From contig JAKBWA010000051.1 of assembly GCA_021841025.1 (NCBI GenBank), positions 1 through 54,551 of the forward strand: a stretch of DNA of 54,551 nucleotides, read 5' to 3'. The DNA comes from Bacillota bacterium. Lineage in GTDB: Bacteria; Bacillota; Sulfobacillia; Sulfobacillales; Sulfobacillaceae. Of the stretch, positions 43,985 through 51,944 are shown piece by piece. Positions within the stretch are counted from its first letter, which is position 1. Each line of letters opens with the position of its first letter. Both the position numbers and the translations under genes were made by a program. The notes beneath the pieces were generated by a model that saw only the letters and a list, made by a program, of their open reading frames with translations, was not told the origin of the DNA and did not search any database.

Positions 43985-45304
43985 ATGTTAATTCAGGTTG
44001 TGGGCATCAACTATAAAACAGCATCCCTGAAGATTAGAACACAGGTGGGATTGACGCCGGATTTAATCGCTAAGGCCTATCAGCGGGTGAACGAACTCAA
44101 GGGCCAACAGGGCATCGTAATATTGTCTACGTGCAACCGCACCGAAATATATGTAGCGGGCAATGTGGGGTACTCAGCCATCGTTAATTGGTGGGGAGGT
44201 ATCACGGGTGTGGGACGTAGAGAATTTTCCGATGGGCTTTTTTGGTACTCAGATACCAAAGCTTTTGAACATTTATTCCGGGTGGCTTCGGGATTAGACT
44301 CGATGATTTTGGGAGAAACCCAAATTTTAGGCCAAGTCAAGGATGCTTATGAGTTATCGCAAAAATGGGGTGCTACCGGCGCGCTCCATCGGTTGTTTCT
44401 AGCTGCTTTAAGGGCTGGCAAGCGTGCGCATGCTGAGACGGATATCAGTCACAACGCGTTATCGATGGGATACGCGGTTGTGGAACTAAGTCGCAAGGTA
44501 TTTGGCGATTTGTCACACACCCATGCTGTGATAATAGGTGCTGGAGAAATGGGAACGTTGGTGGCACGGCATCTATCGTCTGCTCAGGTAGGGCATGTGA
44601 CTATTGTCAATCGGACCAGGTCTCGCGGAGAACTTTTGGCTGAGGAGATTCATGGGTCTTATGTTCCCTTGGATCAATTGTCCCAAGTGCTGCCGGCAGC
44701 TAATCTCGTTGTGGCGGCTACACACGCACCTCATTTACTCGTGACGAAACAAGTGATGAAAGCCGCGATAAAGGGGAAGACAGAGCGTTTGCGCTTTCTC
44801 TTCGATTTATCTGTGCCCAGGAATTTCGATCCCGAAATTGTCCGATTGGGGAGTGGCATTTTCTTGTATGATATTGATGATGTGAAGGATGTTGTGAACG
44901 CCAATTTGCATCAACGACAAAAAGAAGCAGGCAAGGTGGTTAAGATCATCCAAGAAGAAAGCGGAGCATTGCAGAACGATTTGGCGATATCAGAAGTGGG
45001 ACCCGTAATTCGGCAACTGAGGGAAAAAGCCGAGACCATTCGTCAAGCGGAATTGAATAGAGCCTTGATTCGTTTATCCCATTTGTCTGAGGGCGACAAA
45101 CAAATCGTGGCTGAAACTACCCGTTTGATCCTTAACAAATTTCTTAATGATGCAATGATAGGTATGCGTACGTGGGCCAGCGATAAAGACAAAGAAGAAT
45201 ACATTCAAGCCGTGCGAGAACTCTTTCGTTTAAATGAAAAAGTAGCTGAAACTAAGGATCACACCACTACAACTGCTACTGTACAGGTAGTACAATCTGA
45301 GTAG
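43985..45304 (+). CDS. hemA: glutamyl-tRNA reductase
   Basis: First enzyme of the C5 haem pathway: reduces glutamyl-tRNA to glutamate-1-semialdehyde. VVGINYKTASLKIR opens the catalytic domain and the nucleophile is C50 in LSTCNRTEIY. GETQILGQVKDAY follows, then the NADPH domain with VIGAGEMGTLVARHL. A C-terminal helical dimerisation domain extends from about 320. Length 439 is usual. AAGAGGTGG precedes the ATG. It leads the hem operon; hemL is not in the window. Confidence 0.96.
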   Translation: MLIQVVGINYKTASLKIRTQVGLTPDLIAKAYQRVNELKGQQGIVILSTCNRTEIYVAGNVGYSAIVNWWGGITGVGRREFSDGLFWYSDTKAFEHLFRVASGLDSMILGETQILGQVKDAYELSQKWGATGALHRLFLAALRAGKRAHAETDISHNALSMGYAVVELSRKVFGDLSHTHAVIIGAGEMGTLVARHLSSAQVGHVTIVNRTRSRGELLAEEIHGSYVPLDQLSQVLPAANLVVAATHAPHLLVTKQVMKAAIKGKTERLRFLFDLSVPRNFDPEIVRLGSGIFLYDIDDVKDVVNANLHQRQKEAGKVVKIIQEESGALQNDLAISEVGPVIRQLREKAETIRQAELNRALIRLSHLSEGDKQIVAETTRLILNKFLNDAMIGMRTWASDKDKEEYIQAVRELFRLNEKVAETKDHTTTTATVQVVQSE

Positions 45305-45316
45305 TGAACTGAGGCG

Positions 45317-46126
45317 ATGGTGGGAGCAGTACTCATAGCATTAACTTTTCTGGGATATTTTTCAGCTTCCGTTGCGTACGTTGCTGCTTTGTATGAAAAG
45401 CGGTGGCGAAAATGGGGCTTAGTGAGTGCCCTTTTGGGACTCGTCGCCCAAAGTAGCTGGTTGGTTCAAAAGACGGCGCTGCTGGGAAGCTTTCCGGACG
45501 GGACGCTATATGATTGGATAGCGACTTTTACGTGGTTTTCCGTGATTATTTTTATTATCATTCAGCTGGTTCGTCCGCAACTGCCACTAGGCGGTTTTCT
45601 TTTGCCAATCACAACGATGATTTGGTTAGGCAGTCAGGCTCTGTCTCGACGTCTTGTGGTTCCGCCGCATTTTCATGGAGAGTTGTTAAGAATTCACATT
45701 GGCACTGCCGTTTTTGCGTATGTGGCTTTTTTATTGGCTGCCGTCTTTAGTATTATGTATACAGAAAAGGAACGCGAATTAAAAAGGAAACGAGTTCGGC
45801 TGTTTTACTACGAGTTGCCCTCGTTAGAAATCATGGATGCCATGAGCACTCGCTTGATTGTGGCTGGGGTGGTATTTTATGCCATCACATTGGTAAGCGG
45901 GATGGTGCGGGCGAAACAACTGTTTAACGTTTACTGGTCATGGTCAGCTCAAGAAGTGTGGAGCACCCTTGTGTGGCTGGCTTACGTTTGTTATCTTGTT
46001 TTGCGCCTTAGAGGATGGAGGGGGCATAAAGCCGCAATTTATTCAATGTCCGTGTTTTTGCTGGTTATTGTTAATTTGTTCGTGGTCGGAGTATTTTTTC
46101 ATGGCTTTCATTTTTACAACGTGTAA
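45317..46126 (+). CDS. hemX: CcsA/HemX-type cytochrome c assembly membrane protein
   Basis: A 269-residue membrane protein with about eight helices of the cytochrome-c-assembly family. Conserved histidines (PPHFHGELLRIHIGTAVFAY, as LRIHIGTAVFAY) and the Trp-rich segment YWSWSAQEVWSTLVW are present; the latter corresponds to the WWD-like loop but with SAQE replacing the DPKE of haem-handling CcsA. In Bacillus the hemA-adjacent member is HemX, which negatively affects HemA level, and the position between hemA and hemC suggests the same here. It starts 12 bases after hemA. Confidence 0.85.
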   Translation: MVGAVLIALTFLGYFSASVAYVAALYEKRWRKWGLVSALLGLVAQSSWLVQKTALLGSFPDGTLYDWIATFTWFSVIIFIIIQLVRPQLPLGGFLLPITTMIWLGSQALSRRLVVPPHFHGELLRIHIGTAVFAYVAFLLAAVFSIMYTEKERELKRKRVRLFYYELPSLEIMDAMSTRLIVAGVVFYAITLVSGMVRAKQLFNVYWSWSAQEVWSTLVWLAYVCYLVLRLRGWRGHKAAIYSMSVFLLVIVNLFVVGVFFHGFHFYNV

Positions 46127-46146
46127 AACAGGCAGGAGGAGACACA

Positions 46147-47061
46147 ACGGAAAACCGGAAAGGAACACTCAAAATCGGGACCAGATCCAGTGAATTGGCA
46201 CAGATACAAGCCAAGGCGGTCAGTGACCTCTTGCAGTCCCAGGGCATTGACAATGAATTGATTTTATTTGAAACCAAAGGGGATAAAATTCTCGATCGAG
46301 CCTTAGATGCTATTGAAGATAAAGGGCTATTTACCACAGAATTGGAGCGTGCGTTAGTGGACGGTACCATTGATATGGCTGTTCATTCACTAAAAGACTT
46401 ACCCACGACTCTCGCATCCCATTTAATGATTGGCGCATACGTTTTGCCCGAAGATCCCCGGGACGTTCTCATTGCCAAACAGAACATAAAATGGGATACG
46501 TTGCCGCAAAATGCTCGTGTGGCGACATCAAGTCTTAGACGCAAGGCGTTTCTGAAAGCGCTGCGTCCAGACTTGGAAATTATTCCAGTGCGTGGAAATC
46601 TTCAGACCCGTCTCAGAAAGTGGGAGGAAAACGGGTGGGATGCTCTGGTCCTAGCGGCCGCTGGAGTTCACCGATTGGGTTGGCAGCATCTCGTGTCCAG
46701 CTATCTTGATCCGTGGCTCTGTGTGCCAAGCCCCGGGCAGGGAGTTCTTGCTGTCCAAATACGGGATGATCGCGAGTCGCTAGCGACTCTTTTGAAGCAG
46801 CTAAATGACTACCGGGCGACTCAAGCGGCGAAGGCAGAGCGTTTTGTTTTGGCAGAATTAGGCGGAGGATGCCAGATTCCTTTTGGTGCTTATGCTGAGT
46901 GGATTACTCCACAAAAGATTCGTATGCGGGCCAAGGTTGCCGATATAAATGGCCAACGTGTGATTACCCGCGACGTTGAAGGAATGGGAAACGAGTTTGA
47001 GACTTTGAGCCGAAAGTTGGCCGAAGAATTGATTTTGCTTGGGGCACTACAGTTGTTATGA
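46147..47061 (+). CDS. hemC: porphobilinogen deaminase (hydroxymethylbilane synthase), start codon apparently ACG
   Basis: Polymerises four porphobilinogens to hydroxymethylbilane. Family motifs are LKIGTRSSELAQIQA at the start, HSLKDLPT, VATSSLRRKA, VRGNLQTRL and the cofactor cysteine in ELGGGCQIPFGAY. The only canonical start in frame (TTG, 46195) lies after the essential IGTRSSE strand and has no SD. Between the stop at 46072 and 46195 there is no ATG, GTG or TTG. A perfect AGGAGGA (46134-46140) stands 6 bases before ACG at 46147, giving a normal N-terminus (ENRKGTLKIGTRSS after the initiator) and about 304 residues. ATC (46174) and ATT (46093) are less well placed. It starts 20 bases after hemX. 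Confidence 0.9.
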   Translation, partial: TENRKGTLKIGTRSSELAQIQAKAVSDLLQSQGIDNELILFETKGDKILDRALDAIEDKGLFTTELERALVDGTIDMAVHSLKDLPTTLASHLMIGAYVLPEDPRDVLIAKQNIKWDTLPQNARVATSSLRRKAFLKALRPDLEIIPVRGNLQTRLRKWEENGWDALVLAAAGVHRLGWQHLVSSYLDPWLCVPSPGQGVLAVQIRDDRESLATLLKQLNDYRATQAAKAERFVLAELGGGCQIPFGAYAEWITPQKIRMRAKVADINGQRVITRDVEGMGNEFETLSRKLAEELILLGALQLL

Positions 47062-47077
47062 GGGTGAGGGTGGTCAG

Positions 47078-48409
47078 ATGCCGTCAAGTATCTATTTTGT
47101 TGGAACTGGGCCGACTATGCGGCCTGAATGGTTAGTCAAAGAAGCATGGGATGTCTTGAAGCAGGCGGATAACGTTCTCGTTGTTGATGATGCTTGGGCA
47201 CCTGATGCGATCTGGCCATGGCATGCGCAAAAAGAATATGTGTCGAGCGAGGAAGTGCTTGATCATTTAACGAATCTATCTTCACAGGAACGAAAAATTG
47301 CAGTCATGCTGGCACAATCTCCATCTCACCATGCTCATATGTCCTTGTGGGTCAATTGGGCAATCAGCCACAATGTGATGGGAACCATCGTTCCGGGACT
47401 GTGGGATATGATGGTGGCTTTAGACACCAATGGGTTCTATGTTATGGAGTCCTTGGAGGTTATCCATGCGACGCGTCCTGTGCGCATTAAGGGAGGGAAG
47501 GGGGACTTTACCCCCACCCATACATGGCACTTATTGCCTTCTGGTCAATGGCACTTAGATGATGGCAACGACAATGCGAAAACCATGCCGACTCTTACCA
47601 TAAAAACACGGGAAATTGTTCCTCATTTTTGGTCGACCCGCTTGCCGCTGTATTCCCGAAAAATTCTCCTGCTGCATGCTGGAAATGCGACGCTGAAGGC
47701 TAGTTCTCGTCTACAAGAGTTGGGAGCAACGGTTTTTATGTCCCCAGTAAATAAAATTGCGGGTCCTTCGGACCCGGCTTATGTTGAACAAACACTCAGT
47801 CACATTGAACGCTACGACTGGGTCATCTTTACAAGTCAGGAAGCCGTGGCACGATTTTTTCAGAACTTAAAGAGGTTAAATTTGGATATTCGCCGGATGC
47901 GCGCTCAAATTGCCGTCGTGGGCCCTCAAACAGCGGCAGTCTTACAAGACTACGGCATATTTCCGGCACTTATGCCGAAACGCCAATTTACCCAGGAAGG
48001 TTTGGCCCAGGCGCTGTCATCGTATACACTTTTGGGGACCAATGTCTTAATGCCTCAAGGAAATCTTAATCGGAGCTATCTTCAAGATTACCTCATGCAA
48101 CAGGGCGCATTAATTACATGTCTTACGCTGTACCAAAATATACCAGTTCCGATATCTCCAAGGATGAGGGATATGGTGGAACGTCATATCGTTGATGCGA
48201 TTTTTTACACCGCTTCATCGTCCGTTGAGCATTTGATTGAGCAGCATCCTCATTTGATACCCAGTTTGCAAAGAATTCCGGCGATTAGTATAGGTCCGTT
48301 GACAAGTCGGACTTTACAACATTATGGCATTCCGGTAATACGACAACCGGAACATTCGTCGCTTGATGCCATGATCGACCGGGTAATTGACTACTTTACC
48401 GAGGAGTGA
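47078..48409 (+). CDS. hemD: uroporphyrinogen-III synthase (HemD) fused to a degenerate methyltransferase-like N-domain
   Basis: Two-part protein of 443 residues. The C-terminal part (about 190-440) is HemD-like: ILLLHAGNA, WVIFTSQEAVARFF, IAVVGPQTAAVL, FYTASSSVEHLI and ISIGPLTSRTL are the expected strands. The N-terminal part begins SIYFVGTGPTMRPEWLVKEA and continues to LVVDDAW, resembling the opening of tetrapyrrole methylases such as CobA, but it lacks their GGDP glycine-rich site and is too short to be complete. It cyclises hydroxymethylbilane to uroporphyrinogen III. The N-domain is probably structural or vestigial. The frame opens at 47039; the ATG at 47078 with GAGGGTGAGGGTGG is preferred. 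Confidence 0.82.
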   Translation: MPSSIYFVGTGPTMRPEWLVKEAWDVLKQADNVLVVDDAWAPDAIWPWHAQKEYVSSEEVLDHLTNLSSQERKIAVMLAQSPSHHAHMSLWVNWAISHNVMGTIVPGLWDMMVALDTNGFYVMESLEVIHATRPVRIKGGKGDFTPTHTWHLLPSGQWHLDDGNDNAKTMPTLTIKTREIVPHFWSTRLPLYSRKILLLHAGNATLKASSRLQELGATVFMSPVNKIAGPSDPAYVEQTLSHIERYDWVIFTSQEAVARFFQNLKRLNLDIRRMRAQIAVVGPQTAAVLQDYGIFPALMPKRQFTQEGLAQALSSYTLLGTNVLMPQGNLNRSYLQDYLMQQGALITCLTLYQNIPVPISPRMRDMVERHIVDAIFYTASSSVEHLIEQHPHLIPSLQRIPAISIGPLTSRTLQHYGIPVIRQPEHSSLDAMIDRVIDYFTEE

Positions 48410-48415
48410 AAACCC

Positions 48416-49390
48416 ATGTTTCCTATTGAACGTCCCCGTCGTTTGCGACAAAATGAAACCTTGCGTGCTCTGGTTCGCGAGACTCACATTTCTGTGGATC
48501 AACTCATTTATCCCGTATTTGTCCGCTCAGGTGAAGGAGTCAAAGAGCCGATCAGTTCTATGCCAGGAATCTTCCAATGGTCTGTTGACACCTTAACTGA
48601 CCATTTAACAAAGGTGTTTTCTCTGGGGGTACGCAGTTTTCTTTTTTTTGGCATCCCCTCTCACAAGGATTCCCAGGGCTCCCATGCCTATAACCCCGAC
48701 GGCATCGTCCAAATTGCCTTGCAATCCGTGAAAGATCGATTGCCTCAAGCTGTCCTTATTGCCGACTTATGCTTGTGCGAATATACTGACCACGGCCATT
48801 GTGGAATCTTGCGCGGCAACACTGTCGACAACGACTTGACTATTGATGTGTTGGCGCGAACAGCCGTAGTGCAAGCTAGGGCAGGTGCAACCATTGTTGC
48901 GCCATCGGATATGATGGACGGCCGTGTCAAACGGATTCGGCAAGCCTTAGATCAGTCCGGATTTGACGAGGTACCTATCATGTCTTACGCGGCAAAATAC
49001 GCTTCGGGGTTTTATGGGCCGTTTCGAGATGCTGCGGAAAACACGCCTGCCTTTGGCGACCGAAGAGCCTATCAAATGGATCCCGCTAATCGCAACGAAG
49101 CTATGAAGGAAGTTTTTCTCGACCTTGAAGAGGGTAGTGATATGCTAATCGTAAAACCGGCAATGCCATATTTGGACATATTGTCGGATGTGAAAAAATC
49201 GGTGCGCGTTCCCGTTGCCGCGTACCAAGTTTCTGGCGAATATTCTATGATTAAGGCAGCCGGACTACAAGGATGGATCGAAGAAGAGCGAGTGATAGAG
49301 GAATCATTAACGAGTATTAAGCGTGCAGGGGCCGACATGATAATTACGTACTTTGCCCCCGAATATGCAAGATGGCACTCGGAGCAATAG
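48416..49390 (+). CDS. hemB: porphobilinogen synthase (delta-aminolevulinate dehydratase)
   Basis: Condenses two aminolevulinates to porphobilinogen. The three-cysteine zinc site is visible as C119, C121 and C129 in LCLCEYTDHGHCG. The two Schiff-base lysines are K194 (SYAAKYASGFYGPFRD) and K247 (LIVKPAMPYLD). YQVSGEYSM is conserved. Length 324 is usual. GAGGAG lies before the ATG, 6 bases after hemD. Last gene of the hem cluster; hemE, hemH/Y and hemL are not seen. Confidence 0.96.
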   Translation: MFPIERPRRLRQNETLRALVRETHISVDQLIYPVFVRSGEGVKEPISSMPGIFQWSVDTLTDHLTKVFSLGVRSFLFFGIPSHKDSQGSHAYNPDGIVQIALQSVKDRLPQAVLIADLCLCEYTDHGHCGILRGNTVDNDLTIDVLARTAVVQARAGATIVAPSDMMDGRVKRIRQALDQSGFDEVPIMSYAAKYASGFYGPFRDAAENTPAFGDRRAYQMDPANRNEAMKEVFLDLEEGSDMLIVKPAMPYLDILSDVKKSVRVPVAAYQVSGEYSMIKAAGLQGWIEEERVIEESLTSIKRAGADMIITYFAPEYARWHSEQ

Positions 49391-49462
49391 AGGCAATATT
49401 GCGGATCTCGGGTACAATAAGCATAAGACCAGAGCAAGAGAAGCCATAAGGAGGAGGTCTTC

Positions 49463-49660
49463 ATGGAAGAAGTAGCGCGAGGTTTTAAGTCTAAACGAGT
49501 GCGAAATGAAGCCGTCTTTCTCTATGAAATGAATGCTGATGAGGTCTTTCAAAATATGGGTTATATTGTTATCGACTCATCTCTCGGGCTTATTGGTCCC
49601 TCAATGGGCACTCCCGGGGCTAATGCTAGAGGGAAGCCATCAGCCAAAGATGTACATTGA
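49463..49660 (+). CDS. small hypothetical protein ahead of selA
   Basis: A 65-residue protein with a very strong SD (AAGGAGGAGG) 8 bases before the ATG, which is the main support for it being real. It is charged at the start (EEVARGFKSKRVRNEAVF) and ends in a Gly/Pro/Ser-rich stretch (GLIGPSMGTPGANARGK). No domain is recognised. A GGTACAATAAG block (49410-49420) upstream matches the one before the sensor-kinase gene and may be its -10. A perfect 28-bp palindrome begins 18 bases after its stop. Confidence 0.6.
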   Translation: MEEVARGFKSKRVRNEAVFLYEMNADEVFQNMGYIVIDSSLGLIGPSMGTPGANARGKPSAKDVH

Positions 49661-49677
49661 TGGTTTGCATAAACTCT

Positions 49678-49705
49678 ATGGCCACGCGGATATCCGCGTG
49701 GCCAT
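49678..49705. repeat. perfect 28-bp palindrome upstream of selA
   Basis: ATGGCCACGCGGAT (49678-49691) is followed directly by its exact reverse complement (49692-49705). There is no T run, so it is not a standard terminator. The selA SD (GGGAG, 49711-49715) starts 5 bases beyond it. It could be an operator or an mRNA cruciform/hairpin affecting selA translation. Confidence 0.85.
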
Positions 49706-49723
49706 TGCTTGGGAGCGTGTGTG

Positions 49724-51121
49724 GTGAAAGAGAAGAATCGGGATAAGCGCAGAAAGCTGCCTGCAGTACAAACGATTTGGCGATCTCTTCCTGATCCTTT
49801 GCCTGTCGCTGATTTCTGGATCACTGGTGCTATCGAACGGATATTAAGCCGACTGAGGGATCAAGCCAAAATGGGTGTGGAGCCACCTGAACTGAATCAG
49901 ATATGCCTTCAAGTTTTGGCGGAGGCCAAACGAGAATCGGTACCTCATTTGCGGCCGGTCTTGAATGCCACAGGCGTCATGATTCATACCAATTTGGGAC
50001 GCTCTCCTTTGCCGGGTGAAATCATGGATGCCGTGAAAGAGGTTGCCATGGGCTATTCAACATTAGAGTATGATTTGGAGGGTGGCCAAAGGGGATCGCG
50101 GCATGATCACGTATCGCGCGTTTTAGCGGAAATCGTCGAGGCACAAGAGGCTATGGTGGTAAACAATAACGCCGCAGCCGTGTTGCTGGCGTTGTCAGCT
50201 ATAGCCCATGAAAAGGAAGTGATTGTTTCCCGCGGTGAATTAGTTGAAATTGGTGGTTCCTTCCGTATTCCCGAGGTTATGGCCTTGTCCGGAGCTTTGT
50301 TGCGCGAAGTTGGGGCAACCAACAAAACACACATTCGGGATTATATTTCAGCCATTAATGATAATACCGGGATGCTATTAAAAGTACATCAATCCAATTT
50401 TCGGGTGATTGGCTTTGCCCAAGCCATCTCAACAAGTGAGCTTGTGGAAATAGGACGCCGTTACGGCATTCCTGTAATGGAGGATTTAGGAAGCGGAGTC
50501 ATTAATTCCTTAACTATTGACGACGTCGCGGAACCCAGTGTTAAAGAAGTTGTAAAAGCGGGAGTGGACATTGTTACCTTCAGCGGGGATAAATTGTTGG
50601 GAGGACCTCAAGCGGGGATTATAGCGGGAAAAAAGGACATTATTGAGCAACTGAAGAAGTACCCTCTGGCTCGTGCCGTTCGCGTGGACAAAATGACTTT
50701 AACGGCCTTGGAACATACAATTCGATGGTACTTAGAGGGTCGGGCCGGTGAATTGCCTTTATGGCAAATGATGAATCAAACGGCCGAACAAGTGTCGAAA
50801 CGGGCGGCTCTTTTTATGGATGCTCTGATACCCAGAGTGCCGTCATCACTCACGGTCGACAGGGAAAAAGACTATTCCCAAATTGGAGGAGGGTCGATGC
50901 CCGGCACTCGGATCCCAACCACAGTTATTCGGCTCACGCCAAACCAGGCCCATGAGGCAAGGCTAATCGATGAACAGTTGCGAAGCGGAGACCCTCCCGT
51001 TATTGCGAGAATTAGTCACGGATCGGTAATTTTTGATTTGCGCACTATTTTCCCTAGTCAAGAATCATTGTTGCTTGATACTATAGTGATGGCTCTTAAC
51101 CAACTTGAAGGCCGAGACTAG
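49724..51121 (+). CDS. selA: L-seryl-tRNA(Sec) selenium transferase
   Basis: PLP enzyme converting Ser-tRNA(Sec) to Sec-tRNA(Sec) using selenophosphate. LNATGVMIHTNLGRSPL, GSRHDHVSRVL, the PLP lysine K290 in TFSGDKLLGGPQAGII and a C-terminal domain are typical; length is about 465. The frame opens at TTG 49709, but GTG at 49724 has GGGAG at 8 bases. SelB, SelD and tRNA-Sec are not in the window, and I saw no evident in-frame TGA selenoprotein here. Distant SelA-like proteins with other roles exist, but the motifs favour true SelA. Confidence 0.9.
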   Translation: MKEKNRDKRRKLPAVQTIWRSLPDPLPVADFWITGAIERILSRLRDQAKMGVEPPELNQICLQVLAEAKRESVPHLRPVLNATGVMIHTNLGRSPLPGEIMDAVKEVAMGYSTLEYDLEGGQRGSRHDHVSRVLAEIVEAQEAMVVNNNAAAVLLALSAIAHEKEVIVSRGELVEIGGSFRIPEVMALSGALLREVGATNKTHIRDYISAINDNTGMLLKVHQSNFRVIGFAQAISTSELVEIGRRYGIPVMEDLGSGVINSLTIDDVAEPSVKEVVKAGVDIVTFSGDKLLGGPQAGIIAGKKDIIEQLKKYPLARAVRVDKMTLTALEHTIRWYLEGRAGELPLWQMMNQTAEQVSKRAALFMDALIPRVPSSLTVDREKDYSQIGGGSMPGTRIPTTVIRLTPNQAHEARLIDEQLRSGDPPVIARISHGSVIFDLRTIFPSQESLLLDTIVMALNQLEGRD

Positions 51122-51158
51122 ACCAGGACTTTCTTAGACCAGGAAGGAGAAGACAGAG

Positions 51159-51926
51159 ATGAAAGTCTTAGTGCTGATGAAGCAGGTGCCGGACACGGAA
51201 ACCCGGATAAAAATCAGGCCAGATGCGCAGGGGATTGTCGAAGACGGAATTAAATGGGTTATCAATCCGTATGACGAATTTGCCATTGAAGAGGCGTTGC
51301 GTATACGCGAAAAATTTAGCGGAGAGGTGGTTATTGTTTCTTTAGGGCCCAAGCGCGTGGAAGAGGCGGTGCGCCAGTCTTTGGCTATGGGAGCCGACAG
51401 AGCGGTCATTGTGGAGAGTGAGCAAATGCTTGAACCCTATCTTGTCGTCCAGGCACTTGCCAAGGTCGTACAAGATGAAGGTTATGATTTAATTCTCACG
51501 GGAAAACAGGCTGTCGACGATGATTCAGCCCAGGTGGGCCCGATGCTTGCCGCACGTCTAGAGCTACCGCAAGCGAGCATTGTGATCAAGTTAGATATTG
51601 ATGAAGGTGCAAAAAAGCTCCGTGTGGAACGGGAACTGGAAGGTGCTACCGAAGTAGTGGAACTCCCGTTTCCAGCCGTAATCACAGCTCAACGCGGATT
51701 AAACGAACCTCGGTATCCGACCTTGCCTAATATAATGAAGGCTAAGAAAAAAGAAGTGAAGCGAATTCCTTTGGCCTCGCTGAACTTGAATTTGCCCCCA
51801 CGCGTTCGGCTGATTCAGTTAACCCCTCCGCCTGAAAGACCGGAACCGACTGTGTTAACTGGGGACTCCGCGGAAACGGCTAAGAAACTCGCTGAATTAT
51901 TACACGAACAGGCCAAAGTTATTTAA
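51159..51926 (+). CDS. etfB: electron transfer flavoprotein beta subunit
   Basis: Small subunit of the ETF heterodimer that accepts electrons from flavin dehydrogenases such as acyl-CoA dehydrogenases. LVLMKQVPDTETRIKI opens the fold, INPYDEFAIEEALRI is the recognition-loop region, and GKQAVDDDSAQVGPMLA holds the AMP/FAD-domain signature. Length 255 is usual. AAGGAGAAG precedes the ATG. etfA follows 18 bases later. The gene order matches an operon; selA ends 37 bases upstream. Confidence 0.95.
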   Translation: MKVLVLMKQVPDTETRIKIRPDAQGIVEDGIKWVINPYDEFAIEEALRIREKFSGEVVIVSLGPKRVEEAVRQSLAMGADRAVIVESEQMLEPYLVVQALAKVVQDEGYDLILTGKQAVDDDSAQVGPMLAARLELPQASIVIKLDIDEGAKKLRVERELEGATEVVELPFPAVITAQRGLNEPRYPTLPNIMKAKKKEVKRIPLASLNLNLPPRVRLIQLTPPPERPEPTVLTGDSAETAKKLAELLHEQAKVI

Positions 51927-51944
51927 GTGACAGGGGGGTAAATA

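Noticed and set aside
46195-47061. hemC starting at TTG 46195
   Set aside because: It would remove the conserved IGTRSSE strand and has no SD; the upstream ACG with AGGAGGA explains the sequence better.
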